A stretch of 64,000 nucleotides of DNA, taken from contig NZ_FNSI01000001.1 of NCBI RefSeq assembly GCF_900104955.1, positions 3,196,001-3,260,000 on the forward strand. Reading direction: 5' to 3'. Made by a program: the position numbers and the translations under genes. The notes beneath the pieces were generated by a model. That model did not search any database and was not told where the DNA came from. It saw only the letters and a list, made by a program, of their open reading frames with translations. This document shows positions 46,233 through 55,369 of the stretch, piece by piece (the first letter of the stretch is position 1; every line of letters begins with the position of its first letter). This stretch comes from Beijerinckia sp. 28-YEA-48 (GTDB lineage Bacteria > Pseudomonadota > Alphaproteobacteria > Rhizobiales > Beijerinckiaceae).

Positions 46233-47684
46233 ATGATGTTTGGCAAGCGATCAGCAACCGGGACGGCCGCGCCGGCGCGGCCTATCCCTGAAGCCAACAA
46301 GCCCGCGGCAAACCCTCGCGCGGTTCGCACGCCTATGCCCGCCGCCATGCATATGCCGAGCGTCGAAGCGGCCCCAGTCGCCGAAGTCCGCCGGTCGGAG
46401 GAATATTATCTCACAAAGAGCATGATCTTCGGTGCGCTGATCGAAGCCATCGATCTGTCGCAGCTTTCCAAGCTCGATGCCGAGAGCGCGCGCGAAGAAA
46501 TTCGCGACATCGTCAACGAGATCATTTCGATCAAGAACATCGTTATGTCGATTTCCGAGCAGGAAGACCTGCTTGACGACATCTGTAACGATGTTCTCGG
46601 CTATGGACCGCTTGAACCGCTGCTAAGCCGCGACGACATCGCCGACATCATGGTCAACGGCGCAACCAACACCTATATCGAAGTCGCCGGTAAGATTCAG
46701 CTCACCAGCATCCGCTTTCGCGACAATGCGCAATTGATGAACATCTGCCAGCGCATCGTCAGCCAGGTCGGCAGGCGCGTCGATGAATCCTCGCCCATCT
46801 GCGACGCTCGCCTGCCCGACGGTTCGCGCGTCAACGTCATCGCTCCACCGCTGGCGCTGGATGGCCCGGCACTCACCATCCGTAAGTTCCGCAAAGACAA
46901 GCTCACCCTCGACCAGCTGACGCGCTACGGATCGATTTCGCAGGAAGGCGCCGAGATTCTCAAGATCATCGGCCGCGTCCGTTGCAACGTGCTGATCTCC
47001 GGCGGTACGGGTTCCGGCAAAACGACCCTGCTGAACTGCTTGACCAATTACATCGATGCCGACGAGCGCGTGATCACCTGCGAGGACGCGGCGGAACTGC
47101 AATTGCAACAGCCGCACGTGGTGCGTCTCGAAACCCGGCCGCCCAATCTCGAAGGCAACGGCGCCGTGCATATGCGCGACTTGGTGCGCAACTGCCTGCG
47201 TATGCGCCCAGAACGCATCATCGTCGGCGAAGTGCGCGGACCGGAAGCGTTCGACCTGTTGCAGGCGATGAACACCGGCCACGACGGTTCGATGGGCACA
47301 TTGCACGCCAACTCGCCGCGCGAGGCGCTGAGCCGTCTTGAATCGATGATCACCATGGGCGGCTTTACGCTGCCGGCGCGCACGATCCGCGACATGATTG
47401 TCACGTCTATCGACGTGATTATCCAGGCCGCGCGTCTGCGTGACGGCTCGCGCCGGATCACGCACATCACCGAAGTCCTCGGCATGGAAGGCGATGTGAT
47501 CATCACCCAGGATCTGTTCCTCTACGACATCGTTGGGGAAGACGCTGCCGGCCGCCTCATCGGGCGGCACCGTTCAACGGGAATCGGGCGCCCGCGCTTC
47601 TGGGATCGTGCCCGTTATTTCGGCGAAGAGCAGCGGCTCGCCGCCGCTCTGGACGCGTCCGACACCGGCGAAGAAGTAAACTAG
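46233..47684 (+). CDS. cpaF: Tad pilus motor ATPase CpaF/TadA
   Basis: A 483-residue secretion ATPase (GspE/VirB11-like). Walker A is [15 protein letters not shown]; the Asp-box is [21 protein letters not shown]; Walker B is RIIVGEVRG; the His-box is [22 protein letters not shown]. The N-terminal 60 residues are Pro/Ala-rich. AAGG precedes a double ATG at 46233. It powers pilus extension and retraction. Confidence 0.96.
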   Translation: MMFGKRSATGTAAPARPIPEANKPAANPRAVRTPMPAAMHMPSVEAAPVAEVRRSEEYYLTKSMIFGALIEAIDLSQLSKLDAESAREEIRDIVNEIISIKNIVMSISEQEDLLDDICNDVLGYGPLEPLLSRDDIADIMVNGATNTYIEVAGKIQLTSIRFRDNAQLMNICQRIVSQVGRRVDESSPICDARLPDGSRVNVIAPPLALDGPALTIRKFRKDKLTLDQLTRYGSISQEGAEILKIIGRVRCNVLISGGTGSGKTTLLNCLTNYIDADERVITCEDAAELQLQQPHVVRLETRPPNLEGNGAVHMRDLVRNCLRMRPERIIVGEVRGPEAFDLLQAMNTGHDGSMGTLHANSPREALSRLESMITMGGFTLPARTIRDMIVTSIDVIIQAARLRDGSRRITHITEVLGMEGDVIITQDLFLYDIVGEDAAGRLIGRHRSTGIGRPRFWDRARYFGEEQRLAAALDASDTGEEVN

Positions 47685-47705
47685 CGTGGCCGCGAGGCAC
47701 AGGAC

Positions 47706-48692
47706 ATGATGATGGACCAGACGACCCTCATGGTTTCGGGCTTGGCGCTGCTGGCGGCCGGCGGTCTGTTCTATGCGCTGATCTATCCTTACCTGTCCGG
47801 CGAGATCAAAGCCGAGCGGCGCCAACGCGCCCTAACGGTTACCAAAGGCCGCGGCCTGGTTTCGACGGAGCGAGGAGCCGACGCCGCCGCGCGGCGCCAG
47901 AAGATCGCCGAAAGTCTCAAGGAACTGGAACAAAAGGCGACCCGCAAAAAGGCTTCGCTGGAGGATCGCATTACTCAGGCCGGCCTCACCTGGACGAAGA
48001 CGAAGTTCTACGTGATCTCTGCCATTCTGGCCGTGGTTCTCGGCGCAGGGGTCTTCATAGTGACCGATAATCCTCTCTATGGCCTAGGTGGGTTCGCCGT
48101 CGGGGGGCTCGGATTCCCGAACTGGTTCGTCAACTTTAAGCGTAAGCGGCGCATCAACAAATTCGTCGACGAGTTTCCCAACGCCATTGACGTGATCATC
48201 CGTGGCGTCAAAGCAGGCCTGCCGCTTGCCGACTGCCTGCGCGTCATCGCATCAGAAGCGGCGGAACCGGTGCGTGGCGAATTCCGCCAGATTATCGAGA
48301 CCCAAAGCATCGGCATGCCGCTTGGGGAAGCGATCGAACGGTTGGCGATACGGGTTCCTGTTGCCGAGGCAAATTTCTTCGCCATCGTCATCGGCATCCA
48401 ACAGAAATCCGGCGGCAATCTGTCCGAGGCGCTCGGCAATCTGTCGCGGGTTCTTCGTGATCGCAAGAAGATGAAGGCGAAGATCAAAGCGGTTTCGGCT
48501 GAAGCCAAGGCATCGGCCAGCATCATCGGATGTCTGCCCTTCGCGGTGGGTGGCCTCGTCTACGCGACCGCCCCTGGCTACATCTCGCTGCTCTGGAGCC
48601 ATCCGACCGGACGTATGGTCATGGGCATTAGTGCGGTGTGGATGCTCGTCGGCATTTTGTCGATGCGCAAGATGATCAATTTTGACATATAG
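47706..48692 (+). CDS. tadB: Tad pilus inner-membrane platform protein TadB (CpaG)
   Basis: A 328-residue T2SSF-domain protein with N-terminal helix, two middle helices (ISAILAVVLGAGVFIV), the conserved FPNAIDVIIRGVKAGLPLADCLR segment and the C-terminal WMLVGILSMRKMINFDI. It forms the platform with TadC. Several ATGs are clustered at the start; GAGG lies upstream of 47706. Confidence 0.94.
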   Translation: MMMDQTTLMVSGLALLAAGGLFYALIYPYLSGEIKAERRQRALTVTKGRGLVSTERGADAAARRQKIAESLKELEQKATRKKASLEDRITQAGLTWTKTKFYVISAILAVVLGAGVFIVTDNPLYGLGGFAVGGLGFPNWFVNFKRKRRINKFVDEFPNAIDVIIRGVKAGLPLADCLRVIASEAAEPVRGEFRQIIETQSIGMPLGEAIERLAIRVPVAEANFFAIVIGIQQKSGGNLSEALGNLSRVLRDRKKMKAKIKAVSAEAKASASIIGCLPFAVGGLVYATAPGYISLLWSHPTGRMVMGISAVWMLVGILSMRKMINFDI

Positions 48693-48701
48693 GCGTCAGG
48701 G

Positions 48702-49679
48702 ATGATCAGCATTGTTGAGAAGCTCAACGACCCGCAGTTTTTGCTCAGCATCGTGCTTGCCATCGCCTGTGCGGCGACCGTGCTGACCATTGGCCTGCCA
48801 CTCCTGCAAACCGACACCCTCAATCGACGCATGAAAGCAGCCGCCTCGGAACGCGAGCGCATCCGAGCGCGCGAACGTGAGCGGTTGAACACCAAGAACA
48901 ACCAGAAAGTTTCTCTTCGGCAGCAGCCGAAGGCTTACATGAAGCAGATTGTCGATCAGTTCAATCTGTCGAAATGGCTGGGCACCGACAATGCGAAAGA
49001 ACAGATGGCCATGGCCGGCTTTCGCGGACCACAGGCAGAAACCGCCTTTCTGTTTTTCCGACTCGTCGCGCCCCTCCTGACCTTCTTCGTCTCGCTGTTC
49101 TATGTCTTTGTCATGATCGACTGGACTGTGCCCGTGGCCATGAAGCTCGGCGTGGCGATCGGCATGGCCTATGTCGGTATCAAAGGGCCGGAACTTTACA
49201 TCCGGAATACGATTCAGAAGCGCCAACAATCGATGCGCAGGGCCTTTCCTGACGCGCTCGACCTGTTGCTGATCTGCGTTGAATCCGGATCATCGATCGA
49301 ACAAGCGTTCCGCCGCGTCGCCCAGGAAATCGGCACGCAAAGCGTGCCGCTGGCGGAAGAATTCACGCTGGCCACTGCCGAACTCTCCTATCTCCAGGAC
49401 AGGCGGGTCGCCTTCGACAATCTCGGCAAACGTACCGGCCTTGAATCCGTGCAGCAGATCGTCACGGTGCTCATTCAGTCGGAGAAATATGGTACGCCGC
49501 TCGGACAGGCGCTGCGCGTCGTCTCCCAGGAAAGCCGGGAGAGCCGAATGATGGACGCCGAAAAGAAAGCTGCCGCCTTGCCGCCGAAGCTGACGGTTCC
49601 GATGATCATTTTCTTCCTGCCGGTTCTTTTCGCCGTCATCATGACACCGGCGATCATCCAGATCACGGCGATCCAGTAG
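48702..49679 (+). CDS. tadC: Tad pilus inner-membrane platform protein TadC (CpaH)
   Basis: A 325-residue T2SSF-domain protein, paralogue of TadB. It has the FPDALDLLLICVESGSSIEQAFRRV segment and the C-terminal MIIFFLPVLFAVIMTPAII helix. It is the last gene of the plus-strand operon, 9 bp after tadB and convergent with tadD. Confidence 0.94.
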   Translation: MISIVEKLNDPQFLLSIVLAIACAATVLTIGLPLLQTDTLNRRMKAAASERERIRARERERLNTKNNQKVSLRQQPKAYMKQIVDQFNLSKWLGTDNAKEQMAMAGFRGPQAETAFLFFRLVAPLLTFFVSLFYVFVMIDWTVPVAMKLGVAIGMAYVGIKGPELYIRNTIQKRQQSMRRAFPDALDLLLICVESGSSIEQAFRRVAQEIGTQSVPLAEEFTLATAELSYLQDRRVAFDNLGKRTGLESVQQIVTVLIQSEKYGTPLGQALRVVSQESRESRMMDAEKKAAALPPKLTVPMIIFFLPVLFAVIMTPAIIQITAIQ

Positions 49680-49690
49680 GTCCGATCGAG

Positions 49691-49712
49691 CCGGCGCGAA
49701 CTCTCCCGCCGG
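49691..49712. terminator. Weak hairpin between tadC and tadD
   Basis: CCGGCG (49691-49696) pairs with CGCCGG (49707-49712) in the 50-bp gap between convergent genes. There is no T-tract, so termination here is only suggested. Confidence 0.3.
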
Positions 49713-49729
49713 GAATGATCTGAGGACGT

Positions 49730-50653
49730 TTAACGAGCCGGCAGATCAAGCGCCGAAAGCTTCGGATCCATATTGACCGGTGGCGGCTGGCGATGGCGCG
49801 CCGTGGTCTTGGCTTGAGGCTTGGTTTGCGGCTTGCGATCGTAATTCTGGATATCGCGCCAGGTGTTGGACTGGGCGATCATCTGGCGAATCTGCGCGAT
49901 ATTGGTCGCGGCTTCCTGGGGCGGCAGAACCTGACGCTCGATTTCCTCGGCTTCAGTGAACTTGCCTTGCAGGGCCAAAATCAAAGCAAGGTTCTGGCGG
50001 ACGCGGCTATCGGCGCGCGGATTGCCAGCGGCGCGGCGCAACGTGTCCTCAGCCAGGGGCAGTTGGCGCGTCAATGCGTAGGAAAGACCTAGATTGGACA
50101 TGACGGATGGTTCGTCAGGCGCGATCTGCAGCGCCGCTTTATAATAGCTCTGGGCATTCTGGTGATCGCCCATTTTGTCGGCTACCGAGCCCTGCGCCGA
50201 ATAAATCGACCAGTTCGGACGTTCCGGCGTATGAGCCTTTTCGAGCACGCTGGCCGCCTCTTCCAGGCGACCGACATCGGACAGGGATTTGCCATAGGCG
50301 CCGAGAATGTCCATGTCGCTGGGTGCCGTGGCCGCTGCCCGTTGCAAGACGGCAGTGGCTTGTTCGTTCTGGCCGGTGGCGCGCAGCGCCCGGGAATAGC
50401 GCAGCACGGCCGCCTTGTCGTTGGGTGCGGCGTCGTAGCGACGGCCCAGATCCTCGGTATAGCGGCGCATCGCCGCCGGATCGTTGGGGGCAGCAGGTTC
50501 GCTGCGGGTGATCGATCCGGTGACGTCGGAGATTTTCTGACACCCCGCCAGCATCGTCCCGGCAGCCAGCACAGTCGCGATTGTCAGGACATGGGCGCTG
50601 GCGGCTTGTTTCAAGGCGCGGATCATGGCCGCGGTCTGGACGGGAACATTCAT
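49730..50653 (-). CDS. tadD: TPR lipoprotein TadD
   Basis: A 307-residue lipoprotein with lipobox GTMLAGC near residue 38 and several tetratricopeptide-like repeats (AVLRYSRALRATGQNEQATAVL; QSYYKAALQIAPDEPSVMSNLG). TadD supports secretin assembly. It is transcribed opposite to the main operon. The C-terminus is basic (KPQTKPQAKTTARHRQ). Confidence 0.9.
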   Translation of the reverse strand: MNVPVQTAAMIRALKQAASAHVLTIATVLAAGTMLAGCQKISDVTGSITRSEPAAPNDPAAMRRYTEDLGRRYDAAPNDKAAVLRYSRALRATGQNEQATAVLQRAAATAPSDMDILGAYGKSLSDVGRLEEAASVLEKAHTPERPNWSIYSAQGSVADKMGDHQNAQSYYKAALQIAPDEPSVMSNLGLSYALTRQLPLAEDTLRRAAGNPRADSRVRQNLALILALQGKFTEAEEIERQVLPPQEAATNIAQIRQMIAQSNTWRDIQNYDRKPQTKPQAKTTARHRQPPPVNMDPKLSALDLPAR

Positions 50654-50762
50654 ACCAAACTCATCATCTGGGGTTGCTTCGAGCCGTCAAAGAGGCATCA
50701 ATAAAGCGTTAACCCTAATGAGGTGTTAACGTCCCAAATCTCTCCGCTACACGGGAATCAGA

Positions 50763-52172
50763 ATGTCCAACCTGTTCGCAGCTCCCTCGAAGAAATCGAT
50801 TCCCGTCTGGTTCGCGACCACCGAGACATGGAACAGCCTGCAAGGCGACCTGCCGAAGGAGGCCGTCGCCTTCGCCAAGGCCAATGGCTTCACCCCCTCG
50901 CCCGGCCGCCATCTGATCTGCCCCAGCCCATCAGGTGCGATTGCCGGCGTGCTGTTCGGTGTCGATGAGTTCGACAAGGCACGCCGCGACGACATGGCCC
51001 CCGGCCGGCTGGCGACCTTATTGCCGCCAGGCGACTATCATTTCGCCAATGCCCCGGGATCATCAGCCCAGAGCAGCGAATTGGCCGCCCTGTCCTGGGG
51101 GCTTTCGTCCTATCGCTTCGGCCGCTACGGCAAGAACGGCCAGCCCTTCGCGCGACTGGTACCGCCGGCGCGTGTCGATGCCTTGGGCCTCGCCCGCACC
51201 GTTGGCGCTATCAACACCGCGCGCGATCTGATCAACACGCCGACCAATGACATGGGACCGAGCGCGCTCGAAGCCGCCGCCCGCCAGATCGCGACGCGCC
51301 ATAAAGCGAAAGTGCAAGTCATCAAGGGCGATGCCCTGCTGCAAAACAACTTCCCGCTCATTCATGCGGTCGGCCGCGCCTCCGACGATGCGCCGCGCCT
51401 CGTCGATATCAGCTGGGGGCCGGTGAAAGCGCCCAAGGTGACGCTCGTCGGCAAAGGCGTCTGTTTCGATACTGGCGGTCTCGACCTCAAGCCATCGAGC
51501 GCCATGCTGTTGATGAAGAAGGACATGGCCGGAGCCGCCACGGCGCTGGCGCTGGCCGAAATGATCATGGGCGCCGGGCTTAACGTGCGCCTGCGCGTGC
51601 TTTTGCCGATCGTCGAGAACTCCGTGTCCAGCAATGCTTTTCGCCCCGGCGATGTCTACAAGAGCCGCAAGGGGCTGACGGTCGAGATCGGCAATACCGA
51701 TGCGGAAGGCCGCCTCGTGCTCTGCGATGCTTTGGCGCTCGCCTGCGAAGAGAAGCCGCAACTGCTGTTTGACTTCGCCACCTTGACCGGCGCGGCCCGC
51801 GTCGCGCTCGGCCCCGATCTGCCGCCGTTCTACAGCAATGACGACGCACTCGCCGAAGCCATCACGACGACGGCTTTCGCCGAACAGGATCCGGTGTGGC
51901 GCCTGCCGCTGTGGGACGCCTATGATTCCATGCTCGACAGCAAGATTGCCTCGCTCAACAATGTGTCGAGCGGCCCTTTCGCCGGTTCCATCACCGCGGC
52001 GCTCTATCTGCGCCGCTTCGTCGAAACCGGCGTCTCCTGGGCCCATTTCGACATTTACGGCTGGACGCCCGCCACCAAGCCCGGCCGGCCCGAGGGCGGC
52101 GAACCGCAGACGGCGCGCATGCTGTTTACTCTGTTGAATGACCGTTTCGGCGGCAAACCGCGCAAAAGCTAA
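50763..52172 (+). CDS. Leucyl aminopeptidase family protein (M17)
   Basis: A 469-residue metallo-aminopeptidase. The C-terminal catalytic domain holds GVCFDTGGLDLKPSSAML with the metal-binding Lys/Asp, MKKDMAGAA, and the M17 signature NTDAEGRLVL. The N-terminal domain is divergent. GGGAATCAG precedes the ATG. It probably recycles peptides in the cytosol. The following MarR and NlpC/P60 genes are 75 bp away. Confidence 0.93.
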   Translation: MSNLFAAPSKKSIPVWFATTETWNSLQGDLPKEAVAFAKANGFTPSPGRHLICPSPSGAIAGVLFGVDEFDKARRDDMAPGRLATLLPPGDYHFANAPGSSAQSSELAALSWGLSSYRFGRYGKNGQPFARLVPPARVDALGLARTVGAINTARDLINTPTNDMGPSALEAAARQIATRHKAKVQVIKGDALLQNNFPLIHAVGRASDDAPRLVDISWGPVKAPKVTLVGKGVCFDTGGLDLKPSSAMLLMKKDMAGAATALALAEMIMGAGLNVRLRVLLPIVENSVSSNAFRPGDVYKSRKGLTVEIGNTDAEGRLVLCDALALACEEKPQLLFDFATLTGAARVALGPDLPPFYSNDDALAEAITTTAFAEQDPVWRLPLWDAYDSMLDSKIASLNNVSSGPFAGSITAALYLRRFVETGVSWAHFDIYGWTPATKPGRPEGGEPQTARMLFTLLNDRFGGKPRKS

Positions 52173-52247
52173 CCGACACATCGCCGCCCTTGACTTGCTC
52201 TCGCTCCGGTCGGATATGATCCGGAACCGAAACAATTATTGGCGGCG

Positions 52248-52607
52248 ATGTCATCTGTTCTGAAAGCTTCCCAGTCGTTGCAGCTTCTGCACGATGTTTC
52301 ACTCGGCTTCGCGCTCGAATGCCGGCCCGAGGGAGCGGCTGATTTCACCTTGCGGCAGTTGACCGTGCTGCTGACCATCTATCTGGAGCCGCCGCCGCAT
52401 ACAGTGCGCGGCCTGGCCGCCAAACTCGATGTCACCAAGCCGGTAATCACCCGCGCCCTCGACAGTCTCGGCAAGATAGGGCTCGTCAGCCGCCGCCGCG
52501 ATCCCGCCGACCGGCGCAATGTCGTCGTGCAGCGCACGGTGAAAGGGGCACTTTACGTGGAAGCGATCGGCGATCTCGTCATTCGAAAAATGCAGGCTTT
52601 GCGATGA
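52248..52607 (+). CDS. Short MarR-family regulator
   Basis: A 119-residue winged-helix protein. The recognition region VRGLAAKLDVTKPVITRALDSLG and wing SRRRDPADRRNVVVQRT are clear. It is shorter than typical MarR proteins and has reduced N- and C-terminal dimerisation helices. The ATG at 52248 is preferred over a TTG nine bases earlier. The stop overlaps the NlpC/P60 gene by 4 bp, so the two are co-translated, an unusual pairing. Confidence 0.85.
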   Translation: MSSVLKASQSLQLLHDVSLGFALECRPEGAADFTLRQLTVLLTIYLEPPPHTVRGLAAKLDVTKPVITRALDSLGKIGLVSRRRDPADRRNVVVQRTVKGALYVEAIGDLVIRKMQALR

Positions 52608-53485
52608 GCGACGGATGGGCCTTGCCCGCTGGATTCGACCGACGCACGACGCCGGCGCGCCCTGATCTCACGGCGGATGCCTTGCGTGGACGCGTCAGCA
52701 GCGCCCGTTATACCCTGGGACGACACATGCGCGTGGCGGTCGAAGCCCAAGCGCTGCGCGCCAGCCCATCACTCGATGCGGCTTTGGATACGCAGGCGCT
52801 GTTTGGCGAAGACGTCACCGTCTTTGATGAGAGCCATGGCTGGGCCTGGGTGCAATTGCAGGCCGACCATTACGTGGGCTATCTGCCCACCGTATCTCTG
52901 ATAGCGCCTGTCGAGGCGACCCATCGCGTCAGCGCGCCGCGCACGCTGGTCTACCCTTCAGCCGATATCAAGCGCCCCATCGTGATGGCGCTACCGATGC
53001 AGGCCCGCCTCGCCGTCACCCGCACAACGGAGAAATTCGTCGAGGTCGCCGGACTTGGCTGCATCTGGCGCGATCATGTCACGCCGCTGGCGGAGACAGA
53101 GCAAGACTTCATCGCTGTTGCCCGACGCTTCCTGTTCGCGCCCTATCTGTGGGGCGGCAAGACCAGCAGCGGCATCGATTGCTCAGGCCTTGTTCAGATC
53201 GCCCTGCACGCCTGCGGCCTGCCCTGCCCGCGCGACAGCGACATGATTGCTCAGCAAACGGGCACAGCGGTGACCGTGCAGGCAGATGGCGCCGATTGCC
53301 AACGCGGTGATCTCGTCTGCTGGAAGGGCCATGTCGGCATCGTTAGCGACGCGGGGGCGCTGCTGCACGCCAACGGTCATCACATGCAGGTGATCGAGGA
53401 GCCGCTGGCGGGCGCCGTCACACGCATTCGAAACAGCGGCGGTGGCGAGATCACGGCGGTGAGGCGTCTGGCGCCGCAAGCCTAA
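52604..53485 (+). CDS. NlpC/P60 family peptidase with SH3-like domain
   Basis: A 293-residue C40 peptidase. After a short N-terminal region without signal peptide, an SH3-like domain spans about 45-110 (HGWAWVQLQADHYVGYLP), followed by a second beta-rich segment. The catalytic Cys is in SGIDCSGLVQIAL and the His in WKGHVGIVSD; a third residue could be His in ANGHHM. Related enzymes cleave gamma-D-Glu-diamino acid links in peptidoglycan fragments, and a cytosolic location would suit recycling. It starts within the MarR gene stop. Confidence 0.9.
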   Translation: MSDGWALPAGFDRRTTPARPDLTADALRGRVSSARYTLGRHMRVAVEAQALRASPSLDAALDTQALFGEDVTVFDESHGWAWVQLQADHYVGYLPTVSLIAPVEATHRVSAPRTLVYPSADIKRPIVMALPMQARLAVTRTTEKFVEVAGLGCIWRDHVTPLAETEQDFIAVARRFLFAPYLWGGKTSSGIDCSGLVQIALHACGLPCPRDSDMIAQQTGTAVTVQADGADCQRGDLVCWKGHVGIVSDAGALLHANGHHMQVIEEPLAGAVTRIRNSGGGEITAVRRLAPQA

Positions 53486-53501
53486 TCATCGAGCCTGATT
53501 A

Positions 53502-54338
53502 TCAAGTTTCCTTGACGCGGTGGAAAGCGCGCCACAGCCGGCGCAGCGAGATCACGCCCTGCTGGCAACCGGCGCGAAAACTCGCATGAGTGGGATTGCC
53601 GTTTTGAAAGCCGGCGCTGAAACCAGCGACGGCGCCGAGCGACAGTACGCGCAGGCCGATGCGGCGCGCCACGATCAGCTCGGGAATGAACGAATGCCCG
53701 ATCACGTCGGCGCCAAGTAAGCGAGCGACACGCGCTTCAGCCGGCGTGGCGAACACCGGCCCGGGCAACCACATCAGCACCGCGTCCTGAAAGGTTACGC
53801 CAGCGCCAATCGTGGCACGGCGCAGCCGCCGCTGCATGCGCCCATCATAAGCTTCAGCAAGCGACATATAGCCCCCGGCACTGGCCGCGCCGACCAGCGG
53901 GTTGAGGCCGCTGAGATTGATGTGATCAGCGATATTGACCAGATGGCCGGTCAGAAAATCGGCCTTCACCGAAGTGACGCCACAGGCCATGACCAGGTTG
54001 GTACAGCCAAGCAAGGTAAGGGTCTCGAACGGGAAAGCCATCGAATTCAGCTCGCCCGTCTCGGCATAAGAGCCATGGCCAGACAAGCAGGCAACGCGCA
54101 CGCCTTCCAGTGTCCCGAGCGTGAGGCAGCCGTCGTTCGCGGCATCGTCTTTGAGGGCGGGAAAACCGGGGAGATCGCGGAAATGCAGGCTTACGACATC
54201 CTGCAGACCCTCAAGCATGCCTTCCATGCCGCGATCGAGCAGCAGCGCCGACGTCAGCGGTTCGTCACCGCCGATTTCCCGAATCCGATCGGCTGCCGCC
54301 TCAAGCTTGCCGTCCACTTCCGCCCCCTTTGCGAACAT
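53502..54338 (-). CDS. Purine nucleoside phosphorylase homologue with degenerate active site
   Basis: A 278-residue protein with the trimeric PNP fold: DHINLSGLNPL, MSLAEAYDGRM and LGADVIGHSFIPELIVARRIGLRV align well along the family. Compared with human PNP the phosphate loop GSGLG reads LDRGMEG, N115-A116 reads Cys-Gly, E201 is Ala (PVFATPAE), M219 is His, and N243 is Gly. The Arg84/His86 loop is GHGS. Catalysis as a phosphorylase is thus unlikely. An upstream ATG at 54383 is possible. No pathway partner is adjacent, although deoB lies 8 kb away. Confidence 0.78.
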   Translation of the reverse strand: MFAKGAEVDGKLEAAADRIREIGGDEPLTSALLLDRGMEGMLEGLQDVVSLHFRDLPGFPALKDDAANDGCLTLGTLEGVRVACLSGHGSYAETGELNSMAFPFETLTLLGCTNLVMACGVTSVKADFLTGHLVNIADHINLSGLNPLVGAASAGGYMSLAEAYDGRMQRRLRRATIGAGVTFQDAVLMWLPGPVFATPAEARVARLLGADVIGHSFIPELIVARRIGLRVLSLGAVAGFSAGFQNGNPTHASFRAGCQQGVISLRRLWRAFHRVKET

Positions 54339-54510
54339 GCGTGAAAGAGATCCGCCCCAAAAGCCCCCTGCTGCCGGCAACATGGCGGGCGATCATCGTC
54401 TCGGGCACACGGCCTGAATACCGCGAAATGCCTTAATCGCCAGTTAGGAACGATTGTTGCCTTGCCCCAAGCAGAAGACCTGTCAAACTGCGGAAACTGG
54501 AGGCGATCGC

Positions 54511-55365
54511 ATGAACACGCGAGCGAGTCGGGGCCCTGGCCGCCGGATAGCCACCAAACTTTGGGCGCTGGCGCTAGCCGGCGTGACCCTTCTCGGCCTG
54601 CCGGCCGCGGCGAAAGACGGCGCCACCGCCGTCGACGTTGAACTCGTCCTCGCTGTCGACGTCTCCTATTCGATGGATCCGGAAGAGCAGCGCATTCAGC
54701 GCGACGGCTATGTGCAAGCTTTGACCTCGCAGCCATTTCTCGCCGCACTGAAGTCGGGCACGCATCAGCGTATCGCCGTCATCTATATCCAATGGGCGTC
54801 GGCGCTCGATCAGGACGTACTCGTGCCCTGGACGCTGATCGACAGCGCGCAAGCGGCGCAAGCCTTCGCCGAAAAACTGACGGAAGCGCCGTATCGGCGA
54901 GCGCAGCGCACCTCCATCTCCGGCGCCATCGATTTCTCGGCGCAGCAATTCGCCAATAACGGATACAACGGCGAGCGGCAGGTCATCGACGTTTCGGGCG
55001 ACGGCACCAACAACAATGGCCGACCGGTGACGCAGGCCCGCGACGACGCCCTCCAGCAGGGCATCGTCATCAACGGATTGCCGCTGCTGATCCGCCCGTC
55101 CAACTATGGCTATTTCAACGATATCGCCAATCTTGACGAATATTATGAGGATTGCGTGATCGGCGGTGCCGGCGCTTTTTTGATTCCGATTAAGGACCGG
55201 GCTAATTTCATCGAAGCCACGCGGACCAAATTGATCATGGAAATCGCCTCAATCCTGCCCCAACCGCTGTTCAAGAACAGCGCCATCATTCCGGCGCAGG
55301 CGCGCGAACCCCGCGTCAACTGCCTTGTCGGCGAATCCATGTGGCGTAACCGTTGGGGCAATTGA
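54511..55365 (+). CDS. DUF1194 (VWA-like) exported protein
   Basis: A 284-residue protein of the DUF1194 family. A signal peptide (WALALAGVTLLGLPAAA) precedes a von Willebrand A-like domain with the MIDAS start VLAVDVSYSMDPEEQ (D-x-S-x-S) and later VSGDGTNNNGRPV. Function is not known; VWA domains bind metal and protein partners. GGAGG lies before the ATG at 54511. It is 4 bp upstream of gamma-glutamyltransferase, so the pair is probably an operon. Confidence 0.88.
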   Translation: MNTRASRGPGRRIATKLWALALAGVTLLGLPAAAKDGATAVDVELVLAVDVSYSMDPEEQRIQRDGYVQALTSQPFLAALKSGTHQRIAVIYIQWASALDQDVLVPWTLIDSAQAAQAFAEKLTEAPYRRAQRTSISGAIDFSAQQFANNGYNGERQVIDVSGDGTNNNGRPVTQARDDALQQGIVINGLPLLIRPSNYGYFNDIANLDEYYEDCVIGGAGAFLIPIKDRANFIEATRTKLIMEIASILPQPLFKNSAIIPAQAREPRVNCLVGESMWRNRWGN

Positions 55366-55369
55366 GCAT

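Noticed and set aside
46233..47684. CpaF as a conjugation VirB11 ATPase
   Set aside because: It is embedded in a full cpa/tad operon with secretin and platform genes and no conjugation genes are present.
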